A stretch of DNA of 64,000 nt, taken from Larix kaempferi. Taxonomy: Eukaryota; Streptophyta; Pinopsida; Pinales; Pinaceae. Below, one piece after another: positions 1 through 10,230 of this stretch. The DNA is taken from the NCBI GenBank assembly GCA_027924585.1, contig BSBM01000871.1, positions 496,001 to 560,000 on the forward strand. Direction: 5' to 3'. Within the stretch, counting starts at the first letter, position 1, and each line of letters starts with the position of its first letter. Position numbers and translations under genes: made by a program. The notes beneath the pieces were generated by a model. The model was not told the origin of the DNA. It did no database searches and worked only from the letters and a program-made list of their open reading frames with translations.

Positions 1-437
1 CCATGTGTGGGGTTGGCCCTGAAATATATATATTATATTGTGGATGTACCTAGATAGACAAGTCGGCCCCATAAGGTCACTGGGAAAACAGGTTAGTATA
101 AATAGAGATCAGGTGATCTCTATTTAGATCATTCGGAAAAGTATCTCTCTCTCACTCAGAAAGTGGCGCACTAGTGAGGAGGAGGATCATCTGCTACTAG
201 GAGACTATCTTAGTGTATTTTGGTTGTACTTTGGTTGAGCCATTGCTCTCTCTATCTCTGAGGAAGTTGTGGGGTTTTTCACCTTAGGGTTTTCCCCACG
301 TAAACTCTATGTCTCTTGTCTCTCATGCTTTTGATTCTTGTGATGCTTATTGTGATTGCTATGCATTGATATACTGTATATGTTATTCTCTCAGTGAAGA
401 TCCTAGAGTATTGTGAATTAATGCTCAAAATTTAACA
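1..437 (+). mobile_element. Ty1/copia-like LTR fragment, cut by window start
   Basis: This AT-rich stretch has no ORF. It holds a TATA box and, at 268-301, a GTGGGGTTTTTCACC / GGGTTTTCCCCAC pair followed by GTAAA, a layout I associate with the R/U5 part of plant Ty1/copia LTRs. It ends near AATTTAACA, where the CT-rich minisatellite starts abruptly. No copia coding domain is in the window, so it may be a solo LTR or the end of an element that lies to the left. The family assignment rests on motif resemblance only. Confidence 0.45.
97..105 (+). promoter_or_regulatory. TATA box in copia-like LTR
   Basis: TATAAATAG sits about 170 bp upstream of the GTGGGGTTTTT motif, which is normal LTR promoter spacing. 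It is followed by the imperfect palindrome GAGATCAGGTGATCTC. Confidence 0.45.
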
Positions 438-788
438 CCCCAATCTCTCTCTCTAAAATCCTAGCACCCAATATTTCTCTCTCATTATCTATCAATATAT
501 CTAAACCCCTAACCCCAATCTCTCTGTCTCTCAAAACCCCTATTCTCAACCTCTCTCTCTAAATCCCTAACCCCCAAACGCTTTCTTTCTCTAAACCACT
601 AACACCCAATCTCTCTCTCTCTCTCTCTCTCTCTAAACACCTAACCCCAATATCTCTCTCTCTATCTAAATCCCTAATACTCAATCTCTCTCTCTCTGTT
701 AAAATTCCTAATGCTCAATCGCTTGTTATCTCTCTAAACCTCTAACACCCAAAAATATCTCTCCCTTTCTCTCTAAACCCCTAAAACC

Positions 789-875
<87 letters not shown>

Positions 876-1688
876 GCACAAACACACACACACACACATA
901 ATCTCTCCTACTCTTTAAACCACTAAACTCCAATCTCTTTATCCCTCTCGAAACCCCTAAAAACAAATCTCTCTCTCCCTCTAAACGCCTAACCCCAAAC
1001 CTCTCTCTATAAAAAACTAACCCCCTAATCTATCTCTCCCTCTAAACCCCTTATCTTCAATATCCCTCTCTCTTTCTCTAAAGTACTAACCCCCAATCTC
1101 TCTCTTTTTGTAAACCTTTAACCTCCGTGCTCTCTCTCTCTAAAACCCTAGACCAAAATCTCTCTCCATCTCTCTAAATGCATAACACCAAATCTGTCTT
1201 TCCCTCTCTAAAACCCTAAAATCCAATCTCTCTCTCTCTCTCTCTAAACACCTAATCCCCAATCTCTCTCTCTCAAACCCCTTAACCTCCAATCTCTCTC
1301 TCTTTCTTTCTAAACTCCAATCTCTCTCTCTCTAAACCAATAACCTCCAAGATCTCTCTTTCTCTCTCTCTCTAAACACCTAAACCTTAACCCCTAATCT
1401 ATTTATCTCTCTCTCTACATGCCTAAACCACAATCTCTCTCTCTCTCTCTAATCCCCTAACCCCCAATCTCTCTCTCTCTCTCTCTTTCTCTCTTTCAAC
1501 CCCTAAACCTCATTTTATCTCTCTCTCTTTAAACACCTAACTCTCAATCTCTATTTATCTCTCTAAACCCCTAAACACCAATATCTCCCTCACCCTCTCT
1601 CTAAACCAATAACCCCCAATCTCTCTAACTCTCTCTCTCACTCTCTAAAAACCTAACCGCCAATATCTCTCTCTAAACCTATAAACCC

Positions 1689-1730
<42 letters not shown>

Positions 1731-3021
1731 AAACCCCTAACCCCTGATCTCTATCTCTCCTTGAACGCCTAACTCCCAATATCTTTGTTTCTCTCTTTCT
1801 CTCTCTTTCAACCCCTTACAACCATTCTCTCTATCTCTCTAAACCCCTAACAACCAATCTAACTCTCTCTCTAAACGCATGACCCCCGATATTTCCTTCT
1901 CTCTCTCTAAACTCCAAGCCATGAATCTCTCTTTCTCTCTCTAAAACACTAATCACAATCTCTCTCTCTAAACCCCTAACCCCCAATCCCTTTCTCTCTC
2001 TCTAAATCCTGAATATCAATCTCTCTCTCTTTCTCTCACTATCTATCTATCCATCCAAAGCCCTAACCCCAAACTCTTTCTCTCTAAGCCCCTAATCGGA
2101 AACCTCTCTCTCTCTAAACCCCTAACTCTCAATCCCTTTCTATATCACTAATAACCTAACCACCAATATATGTCTCTCCATTTATCTCTAAACCCCTAAA
2201 ACTCAATCTCCCTCTCCCTCCCTCTCTCTCTAGATCCCTAACCCCCAATCTCTCTCTCTCTCTAAATCCCTAAACCCCATTCTCTAAAATCCTATGCTCT
2301 GAAATATATAACTCTCTCTCTCTCCCTAAACACCTAACTCCAATCTCTCTTTTAACCCCCAACCCACAATCTCTCTCTCTCTCTAAATCCATAACCCCCA
2401 ATCTCTCTCTCTCTCTAAAACCCTAACCATAAATCTCTCTCTCTAAACACCTAACCACAAATATCTCCCTATCCATATTACTCCCTCTGAACCCCTAATT
2501 CTCTCTCTCCCTCTCTCTAAACCCATTACCCCAATCTCACACACTCTCTCTAAACCCCTAAACCCCACTCTCTCTCACTCTAAATCTCTAACCCCAAATC
2601 TCTCTCTCTAAGCCCGTAAATTCCAATCTCTCGCTCTCTCTCTATTTAAATCCCTGAACCCCAATCTCGCTCTCTCTCTATTTAAATCCCTGATCCCCAA
2701 TCTCGCTCTCTCTAAACTATTAACTTCCAATCTCTCTCTCTACGTCAACTTCTAACCTCTCTCTCTCTCTCTCTAAACACCTAACCCTTAACCCCCAATC
2801 TATTTCTTTGTCTCACTAAACCCCTAAAGCGGAATATCTCACTCTATGTCTGAATCCCTATCCTCCAAACTCTATCTCTCTCTCAACCACTAACCCCTAT
2901 TCTCTCTATATAAATCACTAACTCACAATCTCTATCTCTCTCTCTCTCTAAAACCCTAACCCCTAATCTCTTTCTCTCTCTAAGTCCCTAAACCCCAATC
3001 TCTCTCTCTCTCTCTCTCTCA
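438..3021. repeat. (CT)n / telomere-like minisatellite, left block
   Basis: Runs of (CT)n, usually 4-20 repeats, alternate with variants of TAAACCCCTAACCCCCAAT. The loose unit is about 25-40 bp. The + strand is almost free of G for 2.6 kb. The core resembles the plant telomere C-strand repeat CCCTAAA with extra C residues, but no perfect CCCTAAA tandem run is present. There is no coding evidence. Element A has inserted at its right edge, and the same repeat resumes at 59364. Confidence 0.95.
827..898. repeat. (CA)n microsatellite inside the minisatellite
   Basis: A CA dinucleotide run with two small interruptions directly follows a long (CT)n run. A similar (CA)n tract at the right edge of the block was the target of element A. 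Confidence 0.95.
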
Positions 3022-3026
3022 CACAC
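3022..3026. repeat. Target-site duplication of element A, left copy
   Basis: CACAC lies directly before the first LTR base (3027) and is matched by CACAC directly after the last LTR base (59359-59363). Because the target was a (CA)n tract, a chance match is easier than usual. The LTR ends set the borders independently. Confidence 0.8.
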
Positions 3027-3876
3027 TGGTTGCAGGCAGTTTGGTAAGGAAGAATCGCAGCATCACTGATGCTGTGACACATCAGAAGAGGCCACGGAAG
3101 GTAGAAAGCTGGATTATTTTGTGCATTTTTGGTCAATTGTGCTGTAGTTTGCGGGTTTTAGGTCATTTGGACCACATGTGATGTAATTTCGAGTCATTTG
3201 TACTGCGGTATGTGGGCTTTTGCATCATTAGACTGCGTCAGTTAGAATTTTCTGTTATTTGTCCAAAGTGACAGTTAGGAAGTTTTTAGTAAGTGGACAA
3301 GCATTGTAAAGGCGGAAGCCTATTTATAGTCATAGAGTCATATGTGTTGGATAACCTTGATCGGGATTTTGAGCTGAGATGCATCTGTAGTTGTGATCAA
3401 GAGTTATCTACGAGGTCTGTGTTTTTGCAGAGATATTGTAGCAGGGTTTTTGCTAAAGTAATATGACATGACGGAACTATTTGGTGAAATTACCTGAGTA
3501 TCTTTTATGGTAATGCATGTTGCGATTCATGAATGATGATATGTTTTCTTGCTGCAGTTATTACCTTAATGTTATATTTGTCGCGATTAATATTTCTCTT
3601 GAATAAATGCTATGAATACAATGTTGCTTAAGTTAAATGCATAGATCTATCTTTGAATGTTGCGATAAGTTAAGTAATTGCTGCTGCAAACATCCTCCTT
3701 CATTCGACGGAAACGTGGTTCCGTCCACTCTCCCTTGAATGCCTCGAGTGAGACCTCATCTACTCTGTAGGTGTTGTTGGATAGGGTAAAACCTGTCTGG
3801 GCCGGTGCTCAGGAAGATCTCGGTGGGTTGGTGTCAACAGCGACGGGAACCCCTGTCGAATGGGTTTGAGTCAACA
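3027..3876 (+). mobile_element. 5' LTR of element A
   Basis: The LTR begins TGGTTGCAGGCAG and ends GTTTGAGTCAACA. It aligns along its whole length with 58509-59358, which begins TGTTGGCAGG. It contains a TATA-like TATTTATAG at 3321-3329 and a short perfect hairpin near its start (3058-3064 with 3068-3074). The two LTRs differ by many scattered substitutions but have the same length. Confidence 0.93.
3321..3329 (+). promoter_or_regulatory. TATA-like box in 5' LTR of A
   Basis: TATTTATAG lies 294 bp from the LTR start. The 3' LTR has the same motif at exactly the same offset (58803). Confidence 0.45.
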
Positions 3877-3878
3877 AA

Positions 3879-3896
3879 TGGTTCCGTTGCCGGGAC
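3879..3896 (+). other. Primer binding site of element A
   Basis: TGGTTCCGTTGCCGGGAC starts two bases after the LTR end. It resembles the TGGCGCCGTTGCCGGGGA class that plant Ty3/gypsy elements such as Athila use with tRNA-Asp. The tRNA identity is inferred from memory of that class. Confidence 0.7.
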
Positions 3897-4216
3897 CATG
3901 TACGAAGTGAAAGGAGGATATGTTGTAGCATCCGACACAATCGGAGATACAGAGCTAGTTTGATCAGAATTTGTAGGAGTTTTCCGAAGAAGAAAGCCAT
4001 AACACTCGACTAACAACATATCAGTGGGTGGACAGATATATTCACGACAGTCCGCACGAATGGTTTTTCTGTGAATTCTTGGTCCTTTTGTTCGAGTGGT
4101 TGGCAAAGTTGACATTTTAGAAGAGGAACCACCAAGGTGGTGAGCCGACGACTTGGACCCCAAAATTGATCCAAGAACTATAGGAGGTTGACAACAAAGC
4201 ATCACAGGCTGTCGAA

Positions 4217-6330
4217 GTGTGGCTTGATAGCATCTTGGAAGGATATATCACTGAATTCACGGTTGATACACATAAGTTCTATAGTGAAGCTGAGAGATAT
4301 TTCTTCCGCGAACCCCGGGGAAGGTTTCTGCTGTCGCTTCAACTGTCCATTAAGATGCTTATTTGCGAGAAGGGTATATTGAAGATGCATATAGATCAGT
4401 AAAAATCTTAGTGGGCAGAGGCCATGGGTATCGCGACGGCTGGGGGGCGGTAGATGGAATGATAAGGGGTAGATGGGTGCAAGTCATGACAGGACTGTGA
4501 GAGAAGCCGAGGAAGAGAGTGGTCTTACAAGGGTAGGAATGAGGTTTTGACAGGAAAAGAGGCAGAGGATAGGAGAAGGTCCTGCTATGATCGAACCGCA
4601 AGTTCGCGAAGGAAGACCACACAGGACAAAGCGACCTCACAGTCCGGACAAAGAAAACCAGGCTACGCCCATGATAGAGGTAGGATCAAACCCCGGCAGC
4701 AACATACCCACACCTCCGCTCACTATCTGTCAACATGTAAGAAACATAACTTCGACCCCATCGGGCCAACAAAATTTGATTTCTAGTAGTTCAGCGACAG
4801 CAGGAAGAAAGCCCAGGATGGCAGGTGAGGATGCTAAGTTGCCACTGTTCCATGGAGATGGAAAAGACAATCCTGAACAATATTGGTTCTTATGTGAGGT
4901 AGTATGGACCATAAAAAAGATTACTGATGATAATGCTAAGAAAGGACAGTTAGCGACAACTCTGCGATGTCACACATTAGATTGGTTTATGAAGTTTGTT
5001 CTAGTCCCTATAGGAGCTCTGGAGAAGACACTACACGACATCAAGGGTGGTTTGATTACATAATTCAAAAAACCCAAGTCTGAAGCACAATATATTATAG
5101 AATTGAAATATATCAAGAAATATCCCAATGAGACGGTGTGGGATTTTGATCAGTGGTTTAAGACGTTGATGGTGAAGTTTAGTTTTGATATGAGTGATGT
5201 CCAACACAAAGAGTGTTTCATCGCGGCATTTCTCCCACACATTTGACTACCACTGATGCAATAGAATATCTCAATGCCCAGTGAAGCTCTAGAGATTGCG
5301 ATGCGGTTGGAAGCGTTGCCGGTTGGGGAAAATGCAGCTGGCTAACTTGACCATACAGCTACAAGATCTGAATAAGGGAAAGGAGTAGCGCGAAGAAGTA
5401 TGGTGTACATGATGTCGAGGGGAAGGACATACTAAGGACAATTGCCCCGACTTCCACAACTATTTGGTTTCGGGAGCACCCAACCCATTGAATGTGGTGG
5501 CATGCCATGGTGTCGCGTTTGTCAGGTATTTGGGCACTGCCATGAGGAGTGCCCATACATGAAGAAGATGGTTACCAAACCAATGAATCTATACTACACT
5601 TTCTATAAATCGGTGGGACATGATGACAAATATTTCCAAGCATATGGGTTGCTTCATGAGAGAACGTACAATGCGTTCTATGTAAAGGATGACCAGCGTT
5701 CCGTACAACAACCGCAACTGCAGCCGCAGGTAGCCCAACTGCTACCTCAACCACAGGTACAGTTTGTACCGCAGCAGTACATGCCGCAATATGCTTTGAT
5801 GCAAATGGCTCCACAGAAGCCACAATATGTCCAGCAACCACAGTATGCACAACAAGGGCAGAACATGCAACCAGCTCTGATGTAGCAGCAGTACAACCGA
5901 TCGCAATACCAATAGTAGGGTGGATTCCATGGAGGATTTCGAGGTGGACGCAGTGGAGTATTTGGTCGAGGAGGAGGATGAGGAGGTTGCGGACCTATGC
6001 AATGCTATCACTATGTGGTATGGCGACATTATCAGCATGATTTCCCATTATTGTAGTCACAGTGTACATTTTGCTTTGTTACAGACCACACAGTGGAGAA
6101 CTGTGCATAGTTGATTGCATGATAGCAGGCAGGGAATGTTCCATAATTACAGAATCAGATTCAGGCACAACAGCCAGTACAGAATCAGGTGCAGCAATTG
6201 GTACAGAACCAGAGCCAACATCCAATTCAAAATGCTAATCAAAATGTGAACCCATAAGGGAATCTGACATCAAATCAGAATCAGGGTGCAAATGTTGCGA
6301 CCATTTCTGTAGAACCAAGACCACAAGATG
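4217..6330 (+). pseudogene. Element A gag polyprotein, decayed
   Basis: Broken frames carry a Retrotrans_gag-like region at about 4815-5245 (lead motif LPLFHGDGKDNPEQYWFL). Three CCHC zinc knuckles follow: 5404-5445, where one spacer residue is a TGA stop; 5511-5552, pattern C-x2-C-x4-H-x4-C; and 6063-6104, same pattern. A Gln/Pro-rich linker lies at 5700-5900. A frame change separates the first two knuckles, and many TAG codons sit where Gln would be expected. The first 60 codons (4217-4402) are a plausible N-terminus, but the start is uncertain. Confidence 0.75.
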
Positions 6331-6644
6331 CAGCTGTCATAGTCATCATGAGGGGAGGTGCAGCAATAGGAGGGGACATTCGGTTGGCTGCACAGAAGAA
6401 TGTATCATTTGACATTGAGTTTGAGTGTGATACGTTCTTTCAAACATGTCGTGCGATAGACCAGGATCGTGGTGAAGTTGTCATCTATGACATGCCCCCT
6501 GCTTTTTATACTACTTTCGAGGAAGGACCATCAGCGCAGTCGGGAACCTTGCAGAAGTTTCTTAAGAGTTGCTTATTGCTAGCAAGGGATCCCGTCGCTC
6601 TAGTTGAGATTGAAGGGTTTTTGTGGCGTCTAGCTAGGGGATGA

Positions 6645-6988
6645 TAGGAGTTCATGGTAAACTCCTTACAGTAGCGGAAGACAGGTAAGGAGATGCGAAT
6701 GAATATACAAATTGGGGACTATGATGTTGATTCAGTTATTTAGATCTTGGTTCAGATGTCAACATCTTGACCAAGTAGGCATGGCAGAAAATGGGGAGCC
6801 CCCCATTGATCTGGTCTCCTGTACAGCTCCGTTTAGCTAATCATTCTAAAGTGACACCAATTGGGAAAGTTCCATGGCTGGTGGTGGATATTGAGGACAT
6901 GAAGACCTATGCTGACTTTGATGTCATCGAAGTGGTTGAAGGAGGAAGCTCGTATCCAGCATTGATGGGGATTGGATGGGATAATCAC
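6645..6988 (+). pseudogene. Element A protease, N-terminal part, interrupted by B-old
   Basis: The reading includes a DLGSDVNILT segment at about 6743-6772, placed where retropepsins have their catalytic Asp-Ser/Thr-Gly, then a WQKMGSPPL segment and a PALMGIGWDN segment typical of plant gypsy protease. A TAG stop interrupts it at about 6776. The frame is cut at 6988, where an LTR begins TGTTAACACCC. The downstream half resumes near 42436. Confidence 0.75.
6984..6988. repeat. Presumed left target site of B-old
   Basis: ATCAC precedes the LTR. Its partner cannot be verified because the right end of B-old, including its 3' LTR, is deleted. Confidence 0.3.
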
Positions 6989-7720
6989 TGTTAACACCCA
7001 AAAAGTGCTCACCATCTCATCTCCCTCATTACATGACTCATTCGTCCATATTTCCTACCATATTTGCCTCCAAAACCTTAAAAAACCATTAAAAAGCCTA
7101 CAAAAGGCCAAAAAACCCCCTTTTCCCCCAAAATAATTTAAATTCCTCCAAAAATAGCAAAAACCCTCTAAAAAGGGTCGCAAATTCCCAAAGATCAAAT
7201 AAAAGGGAATAAAAAATACAAAAAAGAGGAAAAAATGAAGCAAAAACCCTATACAATTGACCTAAACCATATGGTGCCCAAAACCATGGGTCAACACTCC
7301 CCCACTAAAAACCTATAAATAGGTGATGGAGGCTCCCCATTTCCCATCCACAATTTCTCCCATCCTTATGCTGCCAAAAATTCTCTTGAAACCCTAGCTC
7401 TCCACTTGGAGCTAATTTCCCACTTAAGAACCCCTTTGGTCCATATCCAAAACACCTTGGAAGAAGGAGAAGGAACATCACTGGAGCATTGGAGCAACCC
7501 CTAGACTACTGCAAAGGCTCCACCAACCTCAACATTTGAGGTAAACTTAATACAAAACAAATTTTCATTATCTTTTCTTTGTCTTTTTATGCACATGCTA
7601 GAACGGTTTACTATTTTTACTTACTGTCATATTTTACTGTTTTATTGAACTGCTACTAAGGAGTCCCTTCTCCTTAGTAGGTGCTCATTTGCACAAGCTA
7701 GGGTGAAAACCCTAGCTACA
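6989..7720 (+). mobile_element. 5' LTR of B-old
   Basis: A TG...CA LTR of 732 bp begins TGTTAACACCCAAAAAG and ends CCTAGCTACA. It is clearly related to the LTRs at 7819 and 20166 but more diverged from both than they are from each other. The leader continues to 7818, where B-young starts. Its body is most simply the equally diverged sequence at 30417-42434. Confidence 0.85.
7314..7322 (+). promoter_or_regulatory. TATA box in B-old LTR
   Basis: TATAAATAG is followed by GTGATGGAG. The same motif and context occur in both B-young LTRs. Confidence 0.6.
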
Positions 7721-7724
7721 GTTT

Positions 7725-7739
7725 TGGCGACTCCAGTAG
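7725..7739 (+). other. Primer binding site of B-old
   Basis: TGGCGACTCCAGTAG starts four bases after the LTR. Its first ten bases match element C's full-length site TGGCGACTCCGCTGGGGA. Confidence 0.55.
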
Positions 7740-7818
7740 TATTCCTTTGAGTTTTTGGTTATAATTTTTAAAAGTTTTATTTTCTGCAAGTATTTTTCTA
7801 TTTTCCCCTTTTGGCTGT

Positions 7819-8541
7819 TGTTAACACCCAAAAAGTGCTCACTACCTCATCTCCCACATTATATGGCTCATTTGTCCATTTTCCTACCATATTTCCCTTA
7901 AAAACCCAAAAAATTCCATTAAAAAGCCTCCAAAAGGCCTAAAATGCCTCCAAAAGGCCACAAAACCCTCAAAATAGCCTAAAAAAGGCTAAAAAACCCC
8001 TTTTCCTCCAAAAATAGCAAAAATCCCCTAAAAAGGGAATAAAAAATATAAAATAATGAGGAAAAGGAGGAAAAAACCCTATACAGCTGCCCAAAACCAT
8101 GTGTTTCCCAAAACCATGGGTCAGCACTCCACCACCAAAAAACTATAAATAGGTGATGGAGATCCCTTATTCCATATCCACAATCACAAGCACCCTTACT
8201 CTGCCAAAATCTCTCTCGAAACCCTAGTTCACTATTGAACTACTTTCACCTTGAGAGCCACTTTTGGCCCATTCCCACCATTGGAGAAAGAGAAGGAGCA
8301 CATTGGAGCTTGGAGCAACCCTCTTGGACATTGCAAGGAGCTTCATCAACCTCCACATTGGAGGTAATATTAATACAAAACCCTTATTTAAATTTGCTGT
8401 TTATGTTTTATGCACATGTTAGAGTAGTTTTTACATTTCTGTTTTAGCTTAATTATTTACATTTACTGAACTGCTACTAAGGAGTCCATTCTCCTTAGTA
8501 GGTGCTCATTTGCACAAGCTAGGGGTAAAACCCTAGCTACA
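7819..8541 (+). mobile_element. First LTR of B-young
   Basis: This 723-bp LTR begins TGTTAACACCC and ends AGCTACA. It contains a TATA box at 8144-8152 and a donor-like GAG/GTAATATTAATAC at 8361, also seen in B-old as GAG/GTAAACTTAATAC at 7538. It matches 20166-20890 almost perfectly. The 70-codon ORF inside it is not thought to be a gene. Confidence 0.93.
8144..8152 (+). promoter_or_regulatory. TATA box in first B-young LTR
   Basis: TATAAATAG is conserved in all three B LTRs. Transcription would start about 30 bp downstream. Confidence 0.65.
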
Positions 8542-8545
8542 GTTT

Positions 8546-8560
8546 TGGCGACTCCCCTAG
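8546..8560 (+). other. Primer binding site, B-young unit 1
   Basis: TGGCGACTCCCCTAG starts four bases after the LTR. It matches the site of element C in its first ten bases only. Confidence 0.55.
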
Positions 8561-8648
8561 ATTTTGAATTTCTGGTTTTCGTTTTTAAACTTTTTCCCTT
8601 TCGGCTGTCCCTTTCGGCCACCGTACATCGTGTTTTTTCCCTCTGCAG

Positions 8649-9000
8649 TCGCGTCCCGACAGCGTATTTCAGGCCTTTACCTGCGACCCGACCGTGGCTC
8701 TCAGACTGTTTCCGACGCTCTACCGGCGGATTCAAGTCTGTTACCTGCGATCCGACCGCGGCTAATCATCCTGTTTGCCGCGATCTGACTGCGCCTGTCG
8801 GCCATTTTCCCGCGTCCCGACTGCGGCTCTCTGCCTCTTTCGTGCGTCCCGACTGCGTCTGTTAGCCCTTTTGCCGCGACCCGACTGCGTCTTTTTCCCC
8901 GTTTCCTGCGTCCCGACTGCGCCTGTTGGCCCGAAAGCCGCGACCTGACCGCGTCTGTTTCCCTCAAACCCGCGGTCTGCCTGTTGTGATTCGCCACAGA
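8649..9000. repeat. 32-bp CG-rich leader array, unit 1 (about 11 copies)
   Basis: Consecutive 32-bp blocks can be laid out without gaps from 8649 to 9000. Each has a core such as CCGACCGCGGCT or CCCGACTGCGTCT. Copies are diverged but the period is kept. The array lies in the 5' leader between the PBS and gag. It contains TCCGACCGCGGCT (8751-8763), which recurs in the antisense intron array at 17172-17184. Confidence 0.85.
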
Positions 9001-10230
9001 CCCGCGGTCTGTTTTCTGCATTTTTCCTGTTTTGAGCCCAGCCCCTTTTGCTGCAATATTTTCTGCATCTGAACAGCCCTCTGTCCCACCTGCAGCCTCA
9101 CTTCCTTACAGCCTTTTTGCAACATAATTTCTGTTCCCTTTATAGAATTCTTTTAAAATTTTGTTATTTTTAAATCAGAAAATTTTGCAAGTTAAAATTT
9201 CAATTTCAGGATTATTGATAGTTTAGAAGTTGCCCCCCTTGTGGCATTTCTATTTTTTGGGTTCATCACCTCACGAGCACACACTCTGTCACATAATTCA
9301 AGTGAGCCTTAAAAAGTACCTAACTAAACCAACATTCTAACCCCACTTGGGGAACACAAAAGAATCATTGTAGTTAGGTAGGATCGGGGGGATAGGCTTC
9401 CAATAACACCCCTCGGTTATTTCACTTGAGACATAGTTGTTGTCCAAATAGGGAACCAAAATCCCCTAGTACTTTTTGGCACGGTCACGACCAGTTTATC
9501 AGAGGGCCTCTCCCTTAGGAGGGTTGAAGTCGGGAGACTGGTTCCGGAGGCCTGAGTGGAATACCGCACTCCATTCAGTAACCGAAGGGCTACCTTTCGC
9601 GGTTCGCGGGATATCCCTGTATAGGGGTATTGCGGTCAATGAACTAAACGGCAGATTCACCTTTCTGGACGTGTCATGAACGGGGTATCTTACTTTCCAT
9701 TCTTCTAGGATTGACTACCCGGTGTCCCTCCTGGTAGGGGGATATCATAGCCACTTGGCTTTCCTACTCATATTGTCTGACTTGGATTTCATCACCTTGC
9801 AGAGGATATGTTTAGTTGAGTCAGAATACTTTTAGTTAGGTGTTTGCATGCTCCTTTACCTCCCTTTGGTCTAGTGAGTCCACCATTTTTTATTTTTATA
9901 GGAAACCTGCTGCTTGTTGGTATTCTGACCATCTTTGTTGTTACTCCACTTATTGTAGCACAGCTGTTACAGTAGGTGTTTTGAGTTGGTTGTTGGCCTG
10001 AGTGCCTTGCTTTTTAGCTCTCCTTCTGCACACTCGGTTGCATTAGTATTTTTTGAGCTATTTTTTACTCACCTCAACCCACAGAGATTTGACACCATCT
10101 CTCACCATTGAGTCCCCGAGACATTCTCGGCGCCTCAGGGGCGAGCCCCCATTAGCACGGTTCTCTTGACACCACCCTTCATAGATTCCGATCATCCTCT
10201 GTTGATACCACTCATCACAAGTCTAGAGCC
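9001..10230 (+). other. Long non-coding leader, B-young unit 1
   Basis: I see no convincing gene. The stretch is conserved at the DNA level in unit 2 and in B-old. It ends in pyrimidine-rich acceptor-like sites, TTCATCACCTTGCAG (to 9802) and TTTTTATTTTTATAG (to 9901), which suggests a leader intron with a donor in the LTR at 8364. The 67-codon ORF at 9476-9679 is not preserved as an ORF in B-old. Confidence 0.6.

Noticed and set aside
3834-4205. 123-codon minus-strand ORF at the LTR/leader border of A
   Set aside because: It overlaps the primer binding site and the gag start of A, has no TATA or splice context like the PMD gene, and has no domain.
8235-8447. 70-codon ORF in the LTR (same at 20584)
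   Set aside because: It lies across the LTR promoter region and is not an ORF in the diverged LTR at 6989. Conservation between units is due to recency.
8701-9021. 106-codon Arg-rich minus-strand ORF in the 32-bp array (also 21050-21370)
   Set aside because: It arises from the CG-rich tandem repeat.
9476-9679. 67-codon leader ORF, also at 21825
   Set aside because: B-old has the homologous DNA but frameshifts in it, so there is no sign of coding constraint.
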